64,000 nt of DNA from Bidens hawaiensis (taxonomy: Eukaryota > Streptophyta > Magnoliopsida > Asterales > Asteraceae), in contig JAIQDT010002045.1 of assembly GCA_021521415.1 (NCBI GenBank), positions 62,001-126,000 of the forward strand. The letters run 5' to 3'. The notes under the pieces were generated by a model. The model was not told where the DNA came from. It saw only the letters and a program-made list of their open reading frames with translations, and searched no databases. Each line of letters opens with the position of its first letter. Position 1 is the stretch's first letter. Position numbers and translations under genes: made by a program. Shown piece by piece: positions 1 through 10,781 of the stretch.

Positions 1-586
1 TATAGCCGAATGTAGGTTTCCAAGCAGGTACGGCCAGCTGTATATAATATTCCTTTTCCACCAACCACGGGCTACGTTCGTACCATGATGGGAGTTGGTG
101 GGTAGGCAGCGGCTGATAGTGACATTTTGTACTGGAGCGTGCTCCTCCTCGTACTATTGTCGGTGAGCTGTCACCCTGTGATTGGTTCATGGGCTGCTTT
201 TGTCAGATCTTGTCTATTTGTCCGTACCTTGGTAGGTATAGTACAAAAGATCTTCTAGAAGCATACGGACTGGCTCTTTTGGGCGGGAATATTCCCGCCC
301 TGCTCATTCCTTCATGTGACATTGCTGAAGTATGAGTTAGTGCCTTATGCGTGTAGCCTTACTGTTAGTGCGGGTAGCCTTCCTTCTTGGCTTGTGCCCA
401 TAGCTGCGGGAACAGGCAGGGTACTGTACCAAGGGAGGCTTTCCTGCGGGAACAGCTGGCTTACTGCGTGTAAGGTCTTCTCTGAGCATGGTGGGTCCTG
501 CGGATCAAGTTGGTCTTTGCGCAGACGTACCTCTTCAAGGTGTGTCTTGCGGGTCCAACTGGTCTTTGCGGGGACCGACCTCTTCA
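1..586 (-). repeat. 3' LTR of the Tat element, partial
   Basis: Matches 11053-11638 base for base apart from about 13 substitutions, most of them transitions. In element orientation it begins TGAAGA at base 586. Comparison with the complete copy shows that 271 bases are missing at the window edge. Confidence 0.95.
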
Positions 587-600
587 AGTCCCCCCAATCC
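587..600 (-). other. Polypurine tract of the Tat element
   Basis: On the minus strand this is a G-rich stretch with six G in a row, ending next to the TGAAGA start of the 3' LTR. This is the position and composition expected of the plus-strand primer site. Confidence 0.75.
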
Positions 601-983
601 ATTGTTCTTCTCATGAATTGTTAATAAGTGAGAGGAACTTTTGGACTTTAAGCAAGGGGTTTTAAAGAGGGGTTTTCGTTTTTTTTAAGGTTCTCCATGG
701 GGGTTCTTCCCGCGGTTTTCCTAATGTCACTTGCAGAAAGTTCCCGATTTATTCTGCCTGATCTTTGGATATGATGTGGGTAGGTGTGTAACCTCTTCGC
801 AAGTCGGGAGCGTTGAGTTTCACTTGTATAGATTCTCCACGGGGTACTGGTAGTTTTAGACATAGTGATCAGTTATGTTAAACAATCAATTCCACCTTGA
901 AGCTTCAAACAATCTAGTTCTCAACGTTCCCGCCATGTGGGGGTGTTATTTCCCTTTCCGCAAGCATGATACATAAGATCCAT

Positions 984-1174
984 CTTGGGTTCAATTCCCT
1001 GCAAGTGTTGAGTATGTGAAGGGTTTCGCCTTGACACTGTACCCTCACTTGTCTTACGGTTCCTTGTTTTCCAAGGTATCTTCTTGGCTTCAATTCCTTG
1101 CAAGTGCTAAGTATGTGAAGGGTTTCGCCTTGACACTGTATCCGCACTTGTCTTACGGTTTCTTGTTTTCTAAG
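984..1174 (+). repeat. Two-copy tandem duplication, 99-bp period
   Basis: Bases 984-1075 recur at 1083-1174 with few changes. Each copy carries GTATGTGAAGGGTTTCGCC. The duplication lies inside the Tat element between the PPT and the promoter of the antisense gene, about 320-510 bases upstream of its TATA box. The rest of 601-1497 shows no coding sequence that I recognise. Confidence 0.85.
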
Positions 1175-1497
1175 GTAAGGGGGGGTATATTCCCTCTTAT
1201 TTTTGAATCTTTTTGAATCTTTTTGGAATTCGGAGAGTTTGTGAAAGGATAAGGACAGTCCAAACGGTTGAAGGGACGTTGGCGTATTCTGATGGTTTCA
1301 GGACGTGCAGGAAGTTATGACGACGTGACAGCATGTGGTCAATCAGGACGCTTTTTCAGGCGCGTGGGCGCGAGTTTCATGTCACGCGCCATTCCGACAC
1401 CTGTTGCCAGCTTGCTTTATCCACGTGTCGCCGTTTCATTGCACCTGCGCTCTCTTTCTCTCCTCCGCATTAAATTCATCGCATTTATTGCGATGAG

Positions 1498-1505
1498 TAT
1501 ATAAG
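1498..1505 (+). promoter_or_regulatory. TATA box of the antisense gene
   Basis: TATATAAG lies 128 bases upstream of the ATG at 1633, following a pyrimidine-rich stretch. It is on the strand opposite to gag-pol, so it would drive the antisense gene and not the retroelement genome. Function is inferred from sequence and position. Confidence 0.6.
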
Positions 1506-1632
1506 GGGGTAGAGGGTGCATCTCATCCCATACCTTCACTTCACTCTTCTTTCCCTTTTAAGCGATTTCCGGCGAATACTCATCTTTTCCGGCGAGCATT
1601 CTCCTGAAACCGCTTTCTTTAACATTTAAAAA

Positions 1633-4600
1633 ATGCCTTCTTCTACTCATGATCCTGAGGTTAACGTCGAGGAGTCTGACGTTTACCTCGAGAACCCGAC
1701 GTCTACGTCCGATAAGGACGATAAGAGTACTGCTGGCGAGTGCCAGTGTACTCTTTCTGTCGATGTATACCATTACATCGTCAAGAAGTTCATGCTAGAG
1801 CCGTACGAGCCAGAGTTTCCGGAGCCCAACCAGACGGTGTACGATGCCCCTAAGGGCAAGATAGGGGTTTACGCCTCGTTCTTCATATATGGGAATCTAA
1901 GATTCCCATTAACGAAGTTCGTATACCGTGTTTTGGAGAAACACGGTGTGCATTTGACGGAGGTGCACCCAATGGCGATTGCTAAAGTTCGCCATTTCGA
2001 ATGGGTGTGCCGTATTTTGGGCATCGAGCCCCACGTCGACCGTCTGATGACCTTCTACACCTGGAGGTGCATCCAGGGTTGGTATACCCTTGTTACTCGG
2101 ATCAAGGGTTTGAAGATCTGCGCTACTGGGCGTAGTCTTCGTTCTTGGAAGCGGGAGTTTTTCTTCATCTCCGCTCGCGTCGTCCACATCGCGATGACGT
2201 TCAAGAACGGGAGGGCACTTCCTAACCTTCACGCCTCAAATTACCAGGAGACGGAATGGTTCGCCAAGATCTCCCAGATCCAGACTCCGGTTTATCGCTT
2301 CGCGGAGTCTGGGATGGTGATGCTTAGGACGAGCCGCGTGTGGAAGGATGCCGGGTCTGGGACGCCGCAAATACCCATCGTCCTTGAATACGGTTTGAGC
2401 TCTATTCCTTACGGTATGCTCCGTCTTTTGTGTTGATTTAGGGTTTTTCTTCTAACATTATCTTTTTTATTTCAGAGGGGAACGACTTACAATCGCTCTT
2501 GCATCCGCGGGAGACTGGTGGTCCCGCACGGTTGGGTACTCGTGATCTTGATGAGATCGAGTTGCCCATCTTGGAGCAAACGGCGGATAGATTCGTAGAG
2601 GTCTATCCGCCAGGCCACGAGATTTTGAGCGCCACCCGGCCAGGTAAGGAGTTCTTTAATCCTCGTCCTCTTCATGCTCAAACTTCTGCTGGAATTCCTC
2701 TGATTTTGTCATCTTCTGATGAGGGATCCGCAGATGGGCCTTTCTTTGTGAGGAAGAAGAAGGCTGCTGGCGTGAAGGGCAAGGCGAAGGTTGCTTCCGT
2801 CGTCGACCTGGGGAATCAGTCTGATTCCGAGACTGAAAGTGAGGAGGCGGCGGGGAACCTTGGTGGTGGTGACGAGACTATTGTCTCGGAGGTTGAGACG
2901 ACTGTCACTTTCGAGCCACCAAGCATTGCGACAGTGACTGGCGTGAAGAGGCCAGTCCCATCGGGTCTATCTCCGCCTGTCAGGTCTTTCAGGATCAAGA
3001 AAACCAGTAAGTATATATTTTTTGTTCACCTTTTCCGCATTTCCTTCCGCCTTTGTTTTTAATATCTTTTCTTCATGTAGGAGTGGACTTATCCGCTTTC
3101 GATAGCGGTGCGGGAAGGAGCAGTTTAGGACCCACGACGATAGGTTTGGTCAACCTATCCGAGGCGATGACCCAGGCGGCTGCGCCTGTTGCTGGTGCTG
3201 GTTCAGTTGCTCATACTGTTGAAGCAACTGTTCCAGTTATGACGTCATCTCCGCCTGTCGTCAGTGCCATCTTTACTACATCCTTCACCGGACCGGCGGT
3301 GACATTTTCCGCGAGCTCATCTGCTGCTGCTACCACGGTTATGAGTTCATCTCAAATGAGTTCATCTCCGATGGTGTCTACCTCAATGGCTTCTGCATTG
3401 TCGCATTCGGCGTCAGCGACTACCTCTGTTGGGGCCAGTTCTCCAGGTATGTTTAGAGTTGGAACCTCTAGACTTACCTCTGTTGATGAGGGGGTCCAAC
3501 CTTTGCCTCTTTCCCATCTCCTTAACCTCTTGGATGGATATCCTTTAGGTTCAGGTGATGGGTTTAGCGGCTATCGGCCTGTTATCGACCCTACAGGTGC
3601 GTGGGGTTACTTTGGCCTATTATCTATTCTTATCATTTTTTCCTAACTGTTTTTTGTTTTTGCAGTTTCGGATTCCAATGAGGTGTATGCTCCAAGGTGG
3701 AATATCCGCCGGGGAACAACTCTAAGGACGGCTGCGGACTGCGTCGACTTGGCGCGCCATGCCGCTCCAAGCGGTGCGTTGGGGGAGGCAATGGCTAGCT
3801 ACCAGGAGGGTAGGTTGTCCAATGAGCTTCGAATCCTTCTCGCCCTGATGCAGCCGCGCGTCGAGTTACTTTGTCGTGAAAACGACAAGTTAAAGACTGC
3901 GCGTAGCCTGAAGGTGGCTCAGGCGCGATCGTTGCGGGAGGAAAACAAGAGGCTTGCCGCCATCGCTGCGGAGAAAGAGAAGGCCTTCAAGGACCTTGAG
4001 GTCGAGATCCAAGCCAGGCATGAGGACCGTTCTAAGGCTACCAAAGCTGTTAACGAACAGCTTAGGTTGGCTAAGGAAACTGCGCGTAATGCCACCGAAA
4101 GGGCCACCAAAGCCGATGCCGTTGTTGAGCCTCTGCGCGCTGAGAATGAAGAGCTTAAAGCCAAACTGGAGAAGCTTCAGCAGGCTCATGAGGCTTTGGC
4201 TTTAGAAGATGCCAAGAAGCTACAGGAGCTCTTGGATCAGAGGGATGTGCTTGATCGCACTGAGCGCAAGCTTAAAGGCGTTGAAGAGGCTGCTGCCAAG
4301 GACGTGTTGCTTGCTAACCTCAACAAGAATGAAGCCGAACGCCCCCGCGATCAAGCTCAAGCTACCCTTCAGGAAGCTCTATCCAATAAGGGTTGGCTTC
4401 TACGAGAAGCGTTGCCGCAGGTACGCGTAGCTCCATAATTTCTTTGCTTTGCGCTTTTCCATAGAAAAGTTTTTTATATATATTTTTTATCGTAGGTTGT
4501 GCATCGGATTTTCGCGAACACATCTTATGACGATGCCATGAGCGCAGCCCTCAACGCTTCTCATGAGGATGGGGAGAAGGCTGGCTTCTTGCTTGGTCTA

Positions 4601-4840
4601 GGATTTGCAGAGAAAGGCATCCCGCCTTCCAGATTTCCTTTATACGATGTTAACACTGAAGCTGCCTATGAACAAGCTGTGAACCAGTATGCTGCCTTCT
4701 CGCATCCGGTTGTGGAGAAGATTAATGAAGTTTCTGCCGCTGATGACGGGCTAACTGTTCTCAAAGCTTTCCTCGAACCGCCGCAACCGACTGATGGTGC
4801 GGGTTCAAGTGGGTTTGGAGGAAATGGTCCCGAGGCTTGA
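1633..4840 (+). CDS. Five-exon antisense gene in the Tat element, putative gypsy-type transposon domain protein
   Basis: Exons 1633-2413, 2476-3006, 3081-3596, 3666-4420 and 4496-4840 join in frame through four GT-AG introns of 62-75 bases (phases 1, 1, 1, 0). They give 975 codons and a TGA stop. Residues about 40-260 resemble the plant domain named putative gypsy-type transposon (PF04195), seen in the stretch GKIGVYASFFIYG and its surroundings. Residues about 260-610 are Ser/Thr-rich with acidic patches and look disordered. Residues about 640-860 are a long charged coiled coil. A TATA box (1498) and an AATAAA (4937) bracket the gene. Extra antisense ORFs are known in Tat-lineage elements, but their biochemical role is not established. 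All splice sites were found by eye and have no transcript support here. It is intact although the pol genes are broken. Confidence 0.85.
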
Positions 4841-4936
4841 ATCTTGAGATTCCTTCCAACCGTTAGGATAGATTTGTATTTTTGTAGGCGGGTAGATACA
4901 TAGCCATTTTGTAATGTTTGAACAACTTTTATTGTG

Positions 4937-4942
4937 AATAAA
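4937..4942 (+). terminator. Polyadenylation signal of the antisense gene
   Basis: AATAAA lies 97 bases past the TGA at 4838-4840 in AT-rich sequence. Bases 4943-5385 between it and the integrase end show nothing else that I recognise. Confidence 0.5.
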
Positions 4943-5385
4943 AATATTTTGTTAACGCCTTGCCTTGTAAACATTATATGCTTTGCTCATGCATATTTTA
5001 GTTTTAACTTAGCAATTTTCTAAGTGTTCTGAATAAGTTAACCTTTCGGCGCGTGTCAGATAATAGGTTAGTGTTCTGTTTCCTCTATCATGATTGTGCG
5101 GGTAGGACCGTCACTTTCACTTTGTAGGATGACCAAACTTCATCTATATCTGACCTGCGTGAAGGTTTTCCTCATCTTCCCCTTAGAAATATTTACTGTT
5201 TTTGTGTTTATGCGGGTTATGCCGCTTTCCACACGCAACGACTTACTTCCTCCCTCACTTATTTATGCGGTGAATCCCGGCATATCAGTGTGGTCAGTTC
5301 ATAAGTATATCAATACAATGTGATAAGGAGAATCATTTTCATTAGAAGTGGCTCTAGGCCTTTTCTTTACAAGTTTGGAATTGAT

Positions 5386-7519
5386 CTACATGTAACATCT
5401 GCGTAATTGAACTCCATTCCATGTTCTTGGGATGGGGGTGCCATCGAGCCTTTCGAGCCGGTATGCGCTCTTTCCCAAAACTTCTTTAATAATGTATGGC
5501 CCTTCCCAGACCGGGGCGCTCTTGGTTCGAAGCCTCGTTGTTACACAGTATGTAGTCTCCGACATTGAAGTTGCAAAGTTTCACCCGCGTGTTGTAGTAC
5601 TTTTGCATTTGTCGCTTGTAGTTCTCTTCACGCGCTGCGGCTAAGTCTCTGCGTTCTTCGGTTAGCATAAGGTCTAACCCTCTTTCCGCATCATTGTCTT
5701 CTGGTTGAGTTATGACTCTTGGTGAGGGTAGACCAATCTCGACTGGAACCATGGCTTCAGTGCCGTAGGTGAGGCTGAACGGAGTTTCGCCCGTGCTTGC
5801 TTTTTTCAACGTTCTGTTTGCCCAAAGGACATGTGGAACTTCGTCCACCCAGCCGGATCTATGCTCCAAGAGTCTTTTCTTTATGCCGTCGAAGATGCTC
5901 TTGTTTGCTCTTTCCACCTCACCATTACCCTGCGGGTGTGCCACTGAGGTAAAGGTGTGGGTGATTTGAAGCTCTTTCAGCCACTTTTGTAGCTTCTGGT
6001 CAGCAAAGTTGGTGCCGTTATCGCTCACCAAATTCTGTGGAAGTCCAAAACGACAAATAATAAATTCTAAAATAAATTTTTTGATATATTTTGGGGTTGT
6101 TTGGGCTAGGGGTTTTGCTTCTATCCACTTGGTGAAGTAGTCGATGGCTACAACTAGGAACTGAACGTTTCCTGCTGCTGTGGGAAATGGGCCTGTCACA
6201 TCGATGGCCCACTTCTGGAATGGCCATGAAGAAGTGACTGGAACAAGTTCGTTCTTCGGGCGATGCGTGTTGGGTGCGTAAAGCTGGCATGACCTACATT
6301 TTCTGATGTAGGCCAGCGCATCCGTGTGCATCCCCAGCCAAAAGTATCCCGCATTGTTTAGCTTAGCTACAACTGCGCGTGGACCTGCGTGTACTCCACA
6401 GATGCCTTCATGTACTTCCCTTAGGAGGTAGTCGGCATCTTGGTCGTCAACGCATCTGAGGTGTGGGCCAAGAAAGTTACGCCTGTAAAGTATGTCATCA
6501 ACAAGTTGATAGTTTAGTAATTTACAGCGTATCTTTCTTGCCTGTGTCTTCGAATCTGGTAGTATACCCGCTGCAAGGTAATTTATGATTGGTGTCATCC
6601 ATGTTTCTGTGCCTGTTTGGATGACACAAATTTCCTTGTGCGGGACTGACGGTTCTCCAAGAAGTTCAACGCGGATGTCCTTTCCCAAGTGGGTGAAGGC
6701 TAACGATGCAAGCTTGCTTAACGCATCCACAGATTTGTTTTCGCTTCGCTTGATGTGCACCACTTTGCAATCATTAAAATCGCGCATAAGGGTTTTGGCT
6801 TGTGCAAGGTACAGGGCCATTATGTCATTCACGGCCGTGTACGTCCCGTTTATCTGGTTGGCTACTAGCATGGAGTCCACGTGGGCTTCCAAGTTTTTCA
6901 CTCCCATCTTACGCGCAATTCTTAATCCGGCCAAGAATGCTTCGTACTCCGCTTCATTGTTCGTACTTGGGAAATCAAGCCGAATAGCGTAAGTGTATTC
7001 TTGGCCTGCCGGGTTAGTTAGTTTCAACCCTGCTCCTGAACCTTCGTTGTTGGCTACTCCATCAGTATAGAGTCGCCAGACATCGTTAATGTCTTGTGCT
7101 GGAGAGGGTTGAGCCTCTTCCTGGCACTCTTTCTCCCGCGATGCGGGGACTTCCGCAATAAAGTCGGCCAAGACCTGGCCTTTTATGGCTGGTCTTGGCT
7201 TGTACTTTATCGCGTATTCCCCCAACTCAATTGCCCATTTGGCTAGGCGTCCCGACAACTCGGGTTTGCCTAGAACGTTTGCAAGTTTGAAGTTGGTAAG
7301 AATGGTGATTGGGTGACCTTGGAAATATCGACTTAGCCTGCGTGAAGCCTGTATAAGTGCTAAGACTAATTTTTCCAGGGTAGAGTACCGGGTTTCTACG
7401 TACGTTAAGACGCGGCTTACATAGTAGATGGGCATCTGGATGCCTTTTCGTTCTACTAGTAAGACTGCCCCGGTTGCTCTATCTGTGGCGAAAAGGTAGA
7501 GAATTAATTCCTCCCCCAC
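5386..7519 (-). pseudogene. pol: Tat pol, RNase H - second RNase H - integrase
   Basis: An open frame runs from 7519 to 5486 (677 codons). Residues 1-125 are the first RNase H. Residues about 148-275 are a second, archaeal-type RNase H (YTDG with D153). Integrase follows, with zinc-binding H370, H377, C408 and C411 and the catalytic triad D440, D500 and E536. The frame breaks near 5517, where a short deletion shifts it. The usual integrase tail is readable in another frame down to a stop at 5386-5388. Upstream, an in-frame TAA at 7520-7522 separates it from RT. Dual RNase H assigns it to the Tat lineage. The catalytic residues themselves are intact. Confidence 0.92.
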
Positions 7520-7594
7520 TTATGGTGCTGTGAGCGTTGGGAGTTTGATCAAGCGTGACCGAATCTCTTGAAAAGTTGTTTCCGCTTCTGGTGT

Positions 7595-8584
7595 TCAGCT
7601 GAAGTGCGTTTTCTTCAAGCAATTTCTCAATGTTGACACGAATGGGAACGACTTATCCGCATGGTTTGCCAAAAAGCGGTTAAGTGCGACTAGTCGTCCA
7701 TTCAGTATCTGAGCCTGTTTGATGGTAGTAGATGATTCTATTTTCATAATGGCTTCGACCTTTTCAGGGTTCGCTCTGAAGCTATCTTTGGTAACGATGA
7801 CTCCTAATAACTTCCCTTCTTCCATCCCAAAGGAACACTTGCTCGGGTTGAGCTTCATGTTTATTTTTCTGAGCGTGTTGAAAGTTTCTTCGATGTCTGT
7901 CAACATCGCCTCTGGCTCAAGGCTTTTGATGACCAAGTTATCCATGTAAACTTCTAAGTTCCTCCCGATTTGGGCATGGAACTCTTTGTCCATCAGGCGT
8001 TGGTACGTGGACCCAGCATTCTTAAGTCCGAATGGCATCATTTGGTAACAAAATGTGCCATCGGGCGTCCGAAATGCGGTTTTTTCCTGATCGTCAACGG
8101 CCATGCGGATTTGATGGTATCCCTTATACGCATCAAGGAAGCATTTAAGGCGAAACGGTGCTAACGAATCTACCTTAAGGTCAATTTCGGGTAGCGGGTA
8201 ACAATCCTTGGGGCATGCTTTGTTTAGGTCTTTAAAATCTATACACATGCGCCATTGTTTGTTGGATTTCGGTACCATGACGGGATTTGAAACCCAAGTT
8301 TGATATTTACTAACGCGTACGATGCCTACGTCAAGGAGTTCCTTGACTTGGGTTCTACACGCGTTAGCCTGTTCCGTACCCATTACGCGACTCTTTTGTA
8401 TGACCGGCGTAAAAGCCGGATCACATTTGAGCTTATGCTCCGCCTTACTTCGGGGTACACCAGTCATGTCAGCTGGTGTCCACGCGAAGATGTCAGCATT
8501 TTTTTGCAATAAGCGTGAGTAAGGTGCGCGTGGGATTAGTGATCGTTGGGCCAATGGTAACGGCCTGGTCAGGGTACTTGCCAT
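7595..8584 (-). pseudogene. pol: Tat pol, reverse transcriptase
   Basis: RT domain of the Tat lineage. The stretch SNPVMVPKSNKQWRMCIDFK and the fingers and palm motifs are clear. The catalytic YxDD box reads Y-M-D-N at residues 213-216 (codon 7937-7939, AAC), so the second aspartate is lost and DNA synthesis should fail. The frame ends in a TGA at 7595-7597 where the family has Trp. This stop and the TAA at 7520 are in the same frame as RNaseH-INT. Its start overlaps gag-PR (8493-8584) in another frame. The frame switch lies next to a run of seven A. It could be a two-base deletion in this copy or a programmed shift, and I favour the deletion. Confidence 0.92.
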
Positions 8585-10727
8585 TGAAGGCCCATTCTTC
8601 CGGCTCGGTAATGGTTGGTTTAGCCATCTTTGGTTTGGGTTTAGATGAGACAGATGCGATGCATACCTGGGGAATACCCGTGATCATCGCGACACCCTCA
8701 GCTGTTGGCCATCCCATCATGCCATGGACCGAAGACACCACGGCATTAAATCTTGCCATCCCATCTCTCCCAAAGAGAATGTCGTATGTGTGGTGTGGCT
8801 TCCTCATTACGACGAAGTCCACGTCTTCTGTGCGGGAGTACTTCCCGTCCGTGAGAGTGACGGGGAAAGATAGGATACCCAAGGGGGTGTTTGTGCTGCC
8901 ATCGAACCCTTCCATCGAGGCGTAAACCGTTTCTAGGCGTTCTTTGTCGTCGTCTAGCTTGTCGAAGAACTGCCTGTACATGACCGTTGACGAAGCGCCG
9001 TTATCAGCAAGAGTGCGGGATGTGATGTAGTGCCCCAGCTGGCTTTTGATGACTATGGGGCCTTCTTTGTTGGGCCCTCCTGGCACACGCGGGAAACGCA
9101 CTTCAGCTTCCTTCCACACACTTGGCTCTGTTGTTCGTCGTTTTCTTCCTCTGACGTAGCCATGAACCATGTGAATGCTGATGTCTACGGGCTTTCGTCC
9201 ATTGCCCTTGTACCGATTGTCATTCCTCCCTCCGTTCTTGATTGACGCCACGAGGTGCGTGAGTTTCCCATCTTTGACGAATGTTTCGACGATATCCTTC
9301 AAAGATGTGCATTCCTCCGTGGTGTGGCTTTTGGTCCTGTGGAAGTCACAGGATTTGCTCTGATCAGCGTTATGACGCTGTCGGATTATTGGAGCCTTTG
9401 GCCATGGGAGTTTCTCGGTAGCAAATATCTCGGTGATGCTTTTGGTGAGTGGCGTCCATCTGGGATTCCGGTTTGACGAGTGCGTTTTGTCCCTTCCGCC
9501 TAAGAGAGGGCGAGAGCTGGATGAGGTGTCAAAGTTTATCCTTGACTTCCAAATACCAAGCTTCCTCTTCTTATTTTGTCGGGCGGTACGGACGTTATTT
9601 TCTCTTGTTCTCTGCGTGTAGAGGTTTGTGCTTTGGGGAAGATTTCTACCCAGTTGCTTCTCCGTCTCGGCGAAGCGTTTAGCTGGCGTCATGATGGCAT
9701 CCCACGTGGATGGCATGCCGTCTTTACCCGTCAACGTGCGGATGAGCTCTGGGTACTCGGCGCCCTGGATGAAAGCGGCGCGAACAAGATCTTCGCTAAT
9801 ACCGCCCAGACTTAGCTTCTTTGAGTTGAAGCGAGTAATGAAGTTTAGCAAATATTCGTCTTCCTCTCGGATGCAGTTGAGGATCGTCCATTGCTCTTCA
9901 GTATATTTTCTTTGTTGACTGAAGTGCTGGCTGAACTTGTGCTGGAAGTCTGCCCAATCGTAGATGTGGTGGACCGGTAGACGATCAAACCACGCTCTGG
10001 CTGCCCCGACGAGCGTCATTTGGAACATGTAACACCACGTGGTTTTCGTCCAATTGCTGACAGTTGCCCCCGCTATAAATCTGTTCAAGTGATCGTCTGG
10101 GTCGGATATGCCATCGTAAGTGCCTATGTTGGACATCTGTTTGGCACTCTTTGGAGCAATTGCTTCCGCAATGTCCCTTGCAAATTTGGACGTTCCCGCA
10201 TTCGCAACAGTTGGTCTGAAAGTTTTGGAGAAGTCACGTGGGTTTCCCCCCGTGTTCTTTGGTTTGAAGGTTTCCTCGAAATTTCTGTTCGAGTGGAAGT
10301 CTTCTTTACGCTTCCCTTTCGCCTTATGACGAGGGTTTGCGTCACTGTCAGATTCTTCCCAATCTTCATCCACATACTCGCAATCGTTGCTCATGTTGAG
10401 CTGTTGAGTGCTTCCGAATTTGTCATTGGCCTGTTGGAGTGAACGTAAACGTTCGTCCAACTCAGCTTGGAATTCTTTCTGACGTGCTTCCGCCCAAGCT
10501 TTAACTTGTTCAAGTGTTTGTTGGGGAAGTCTCGTCTGTTGCTTCTCCACCTGGGTATCAATGAATCCCAGGGGAGGATTGTTTACTGCACTTGCCCTGG
10601 CTTGTGTAACCGGGGTAGTGTTCGTAAAAATCGTGTATTCACCGGTGTTCCCCCCAGTAGCTGGGGTTGTGGTTACCAGAGTTTCTTGGTCACTCGGTGG
10701 CCTTGGCATCGGAGTAACCTTAACCAT
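8493..10727 (-). CDS. gag-pro: Tat gag and protease polyprotein
   Basis: 744 residues from an ATG at 10725-10727, 44 bases inside the PBS. Residues about 200-360 are the retrotransposon gag (capsid-type) domain. Residues 460-473 form a CX2HX4HX4C zinc knuckle (C-D-F-H ... H-T-T-E-E-C), the variant usual in Tat elements. Residues about 575-580 carry D-N-G-A-S, the retropepsin active-site region, where many other families have D-[ST]-G. The product would form the particle and cut the polyprotein. The frame itself is open, but it ends soon after the protease at a frame switch into RT. It is judged non-functional only because pol is broken. Confidence 0.9.
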   Translation of the reverse strand: MVKVTPMPRPPSDQETLVTTTPATGGNTGEYTIFTNTTPVTQARASAVNNPPLGFIDTQVEKQQTRLPQQTLEQVKAWAEARQKEFQAELDERLRSLQQANDKFGSTQQLNMSNDCEYVDEDWEESDSDANPRHKAKGKRKEDFHSNRNFEETFKPKNTGGNPRDFSKTFRPTVANAGTSKFARDIAEAIAPKSAKQMSNIGTYDGISDPDDHLNRFIAGATVSNWTKTTWCYMFQMTLVGAARAWFDRLPVHHIYDWADFQHKFSQHFSQQRKYTEEQWTILNCIREEDEYLLNFITRFNSKKLSLGGISEDLVRAAFIQGAEYPELIRTLTGKDGMPSTWDAIMTPAKRFAETEKQLGRNLPQSTNLYTQRTRENNVRTARQNKKRKLGIWKSRINFDTSSSSRPLLGGRDKTHSSNRNPRWTPLTKSITEIFATEKLPWPKAPIIRQRHNADQSKSCDFHRTKSHTTEECTSLKDIVETFVKDGKLTHLVASIKNGGRNDNRYKGNGRKPVDISIHMVHGYVRGRKRRTTEPSVWKEAEVRFPRVPGGPNKEGPIVIKSQLGHYITSRTLADNGASSTVMYRQFFDKLDDDKERLETVYASMEGFDGSTNTPLGILSFPVTLTDGKYSRTEDVDFVVMRKPHHTYDILFGRDGMARFNAVVSSVHGMMGWPTAEGVAMITGIPQVCIASVSSKPKPKMAKPTITEPEEWAFNGKYPDQAVTIGPTITNPTRTLLTLIAKKC

Positions 10728-10770
10728 CTTTCCAGAAGTTTGAAAAAACTGAAAGAATTAGTTCTAACTG

Positions 10771-10780
10771 GATGGCGCCA
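10771..10780 (-). other. Primer binding site of the Tat element
   Basis: On the minus strand TGGCGCCATC starts one base inside the 5' LTR. TGGCGCC is the usual PBS core of Tat-type plant elements. The same core occurs at the PBS of the non-autonomous element (40325-40335). Confidence 0.8.
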
Positions 10781-10781
10781 A

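Noticed and set aside
316..863. Frames of 70-100 codons on both strands in the Tat LTR and just after it
   Set aside because: They lie in LTR or PPT-adjacent sequence, recur in the other LTR with changes, and match no protein family.
8493..8584. Programmed frameshift between gag-PR and RT
   Set aside because: The seven-A run is suggestive, but a two-base loss near 8510 explains the switch and this copy has other damage. Relatives would be needed to decide.
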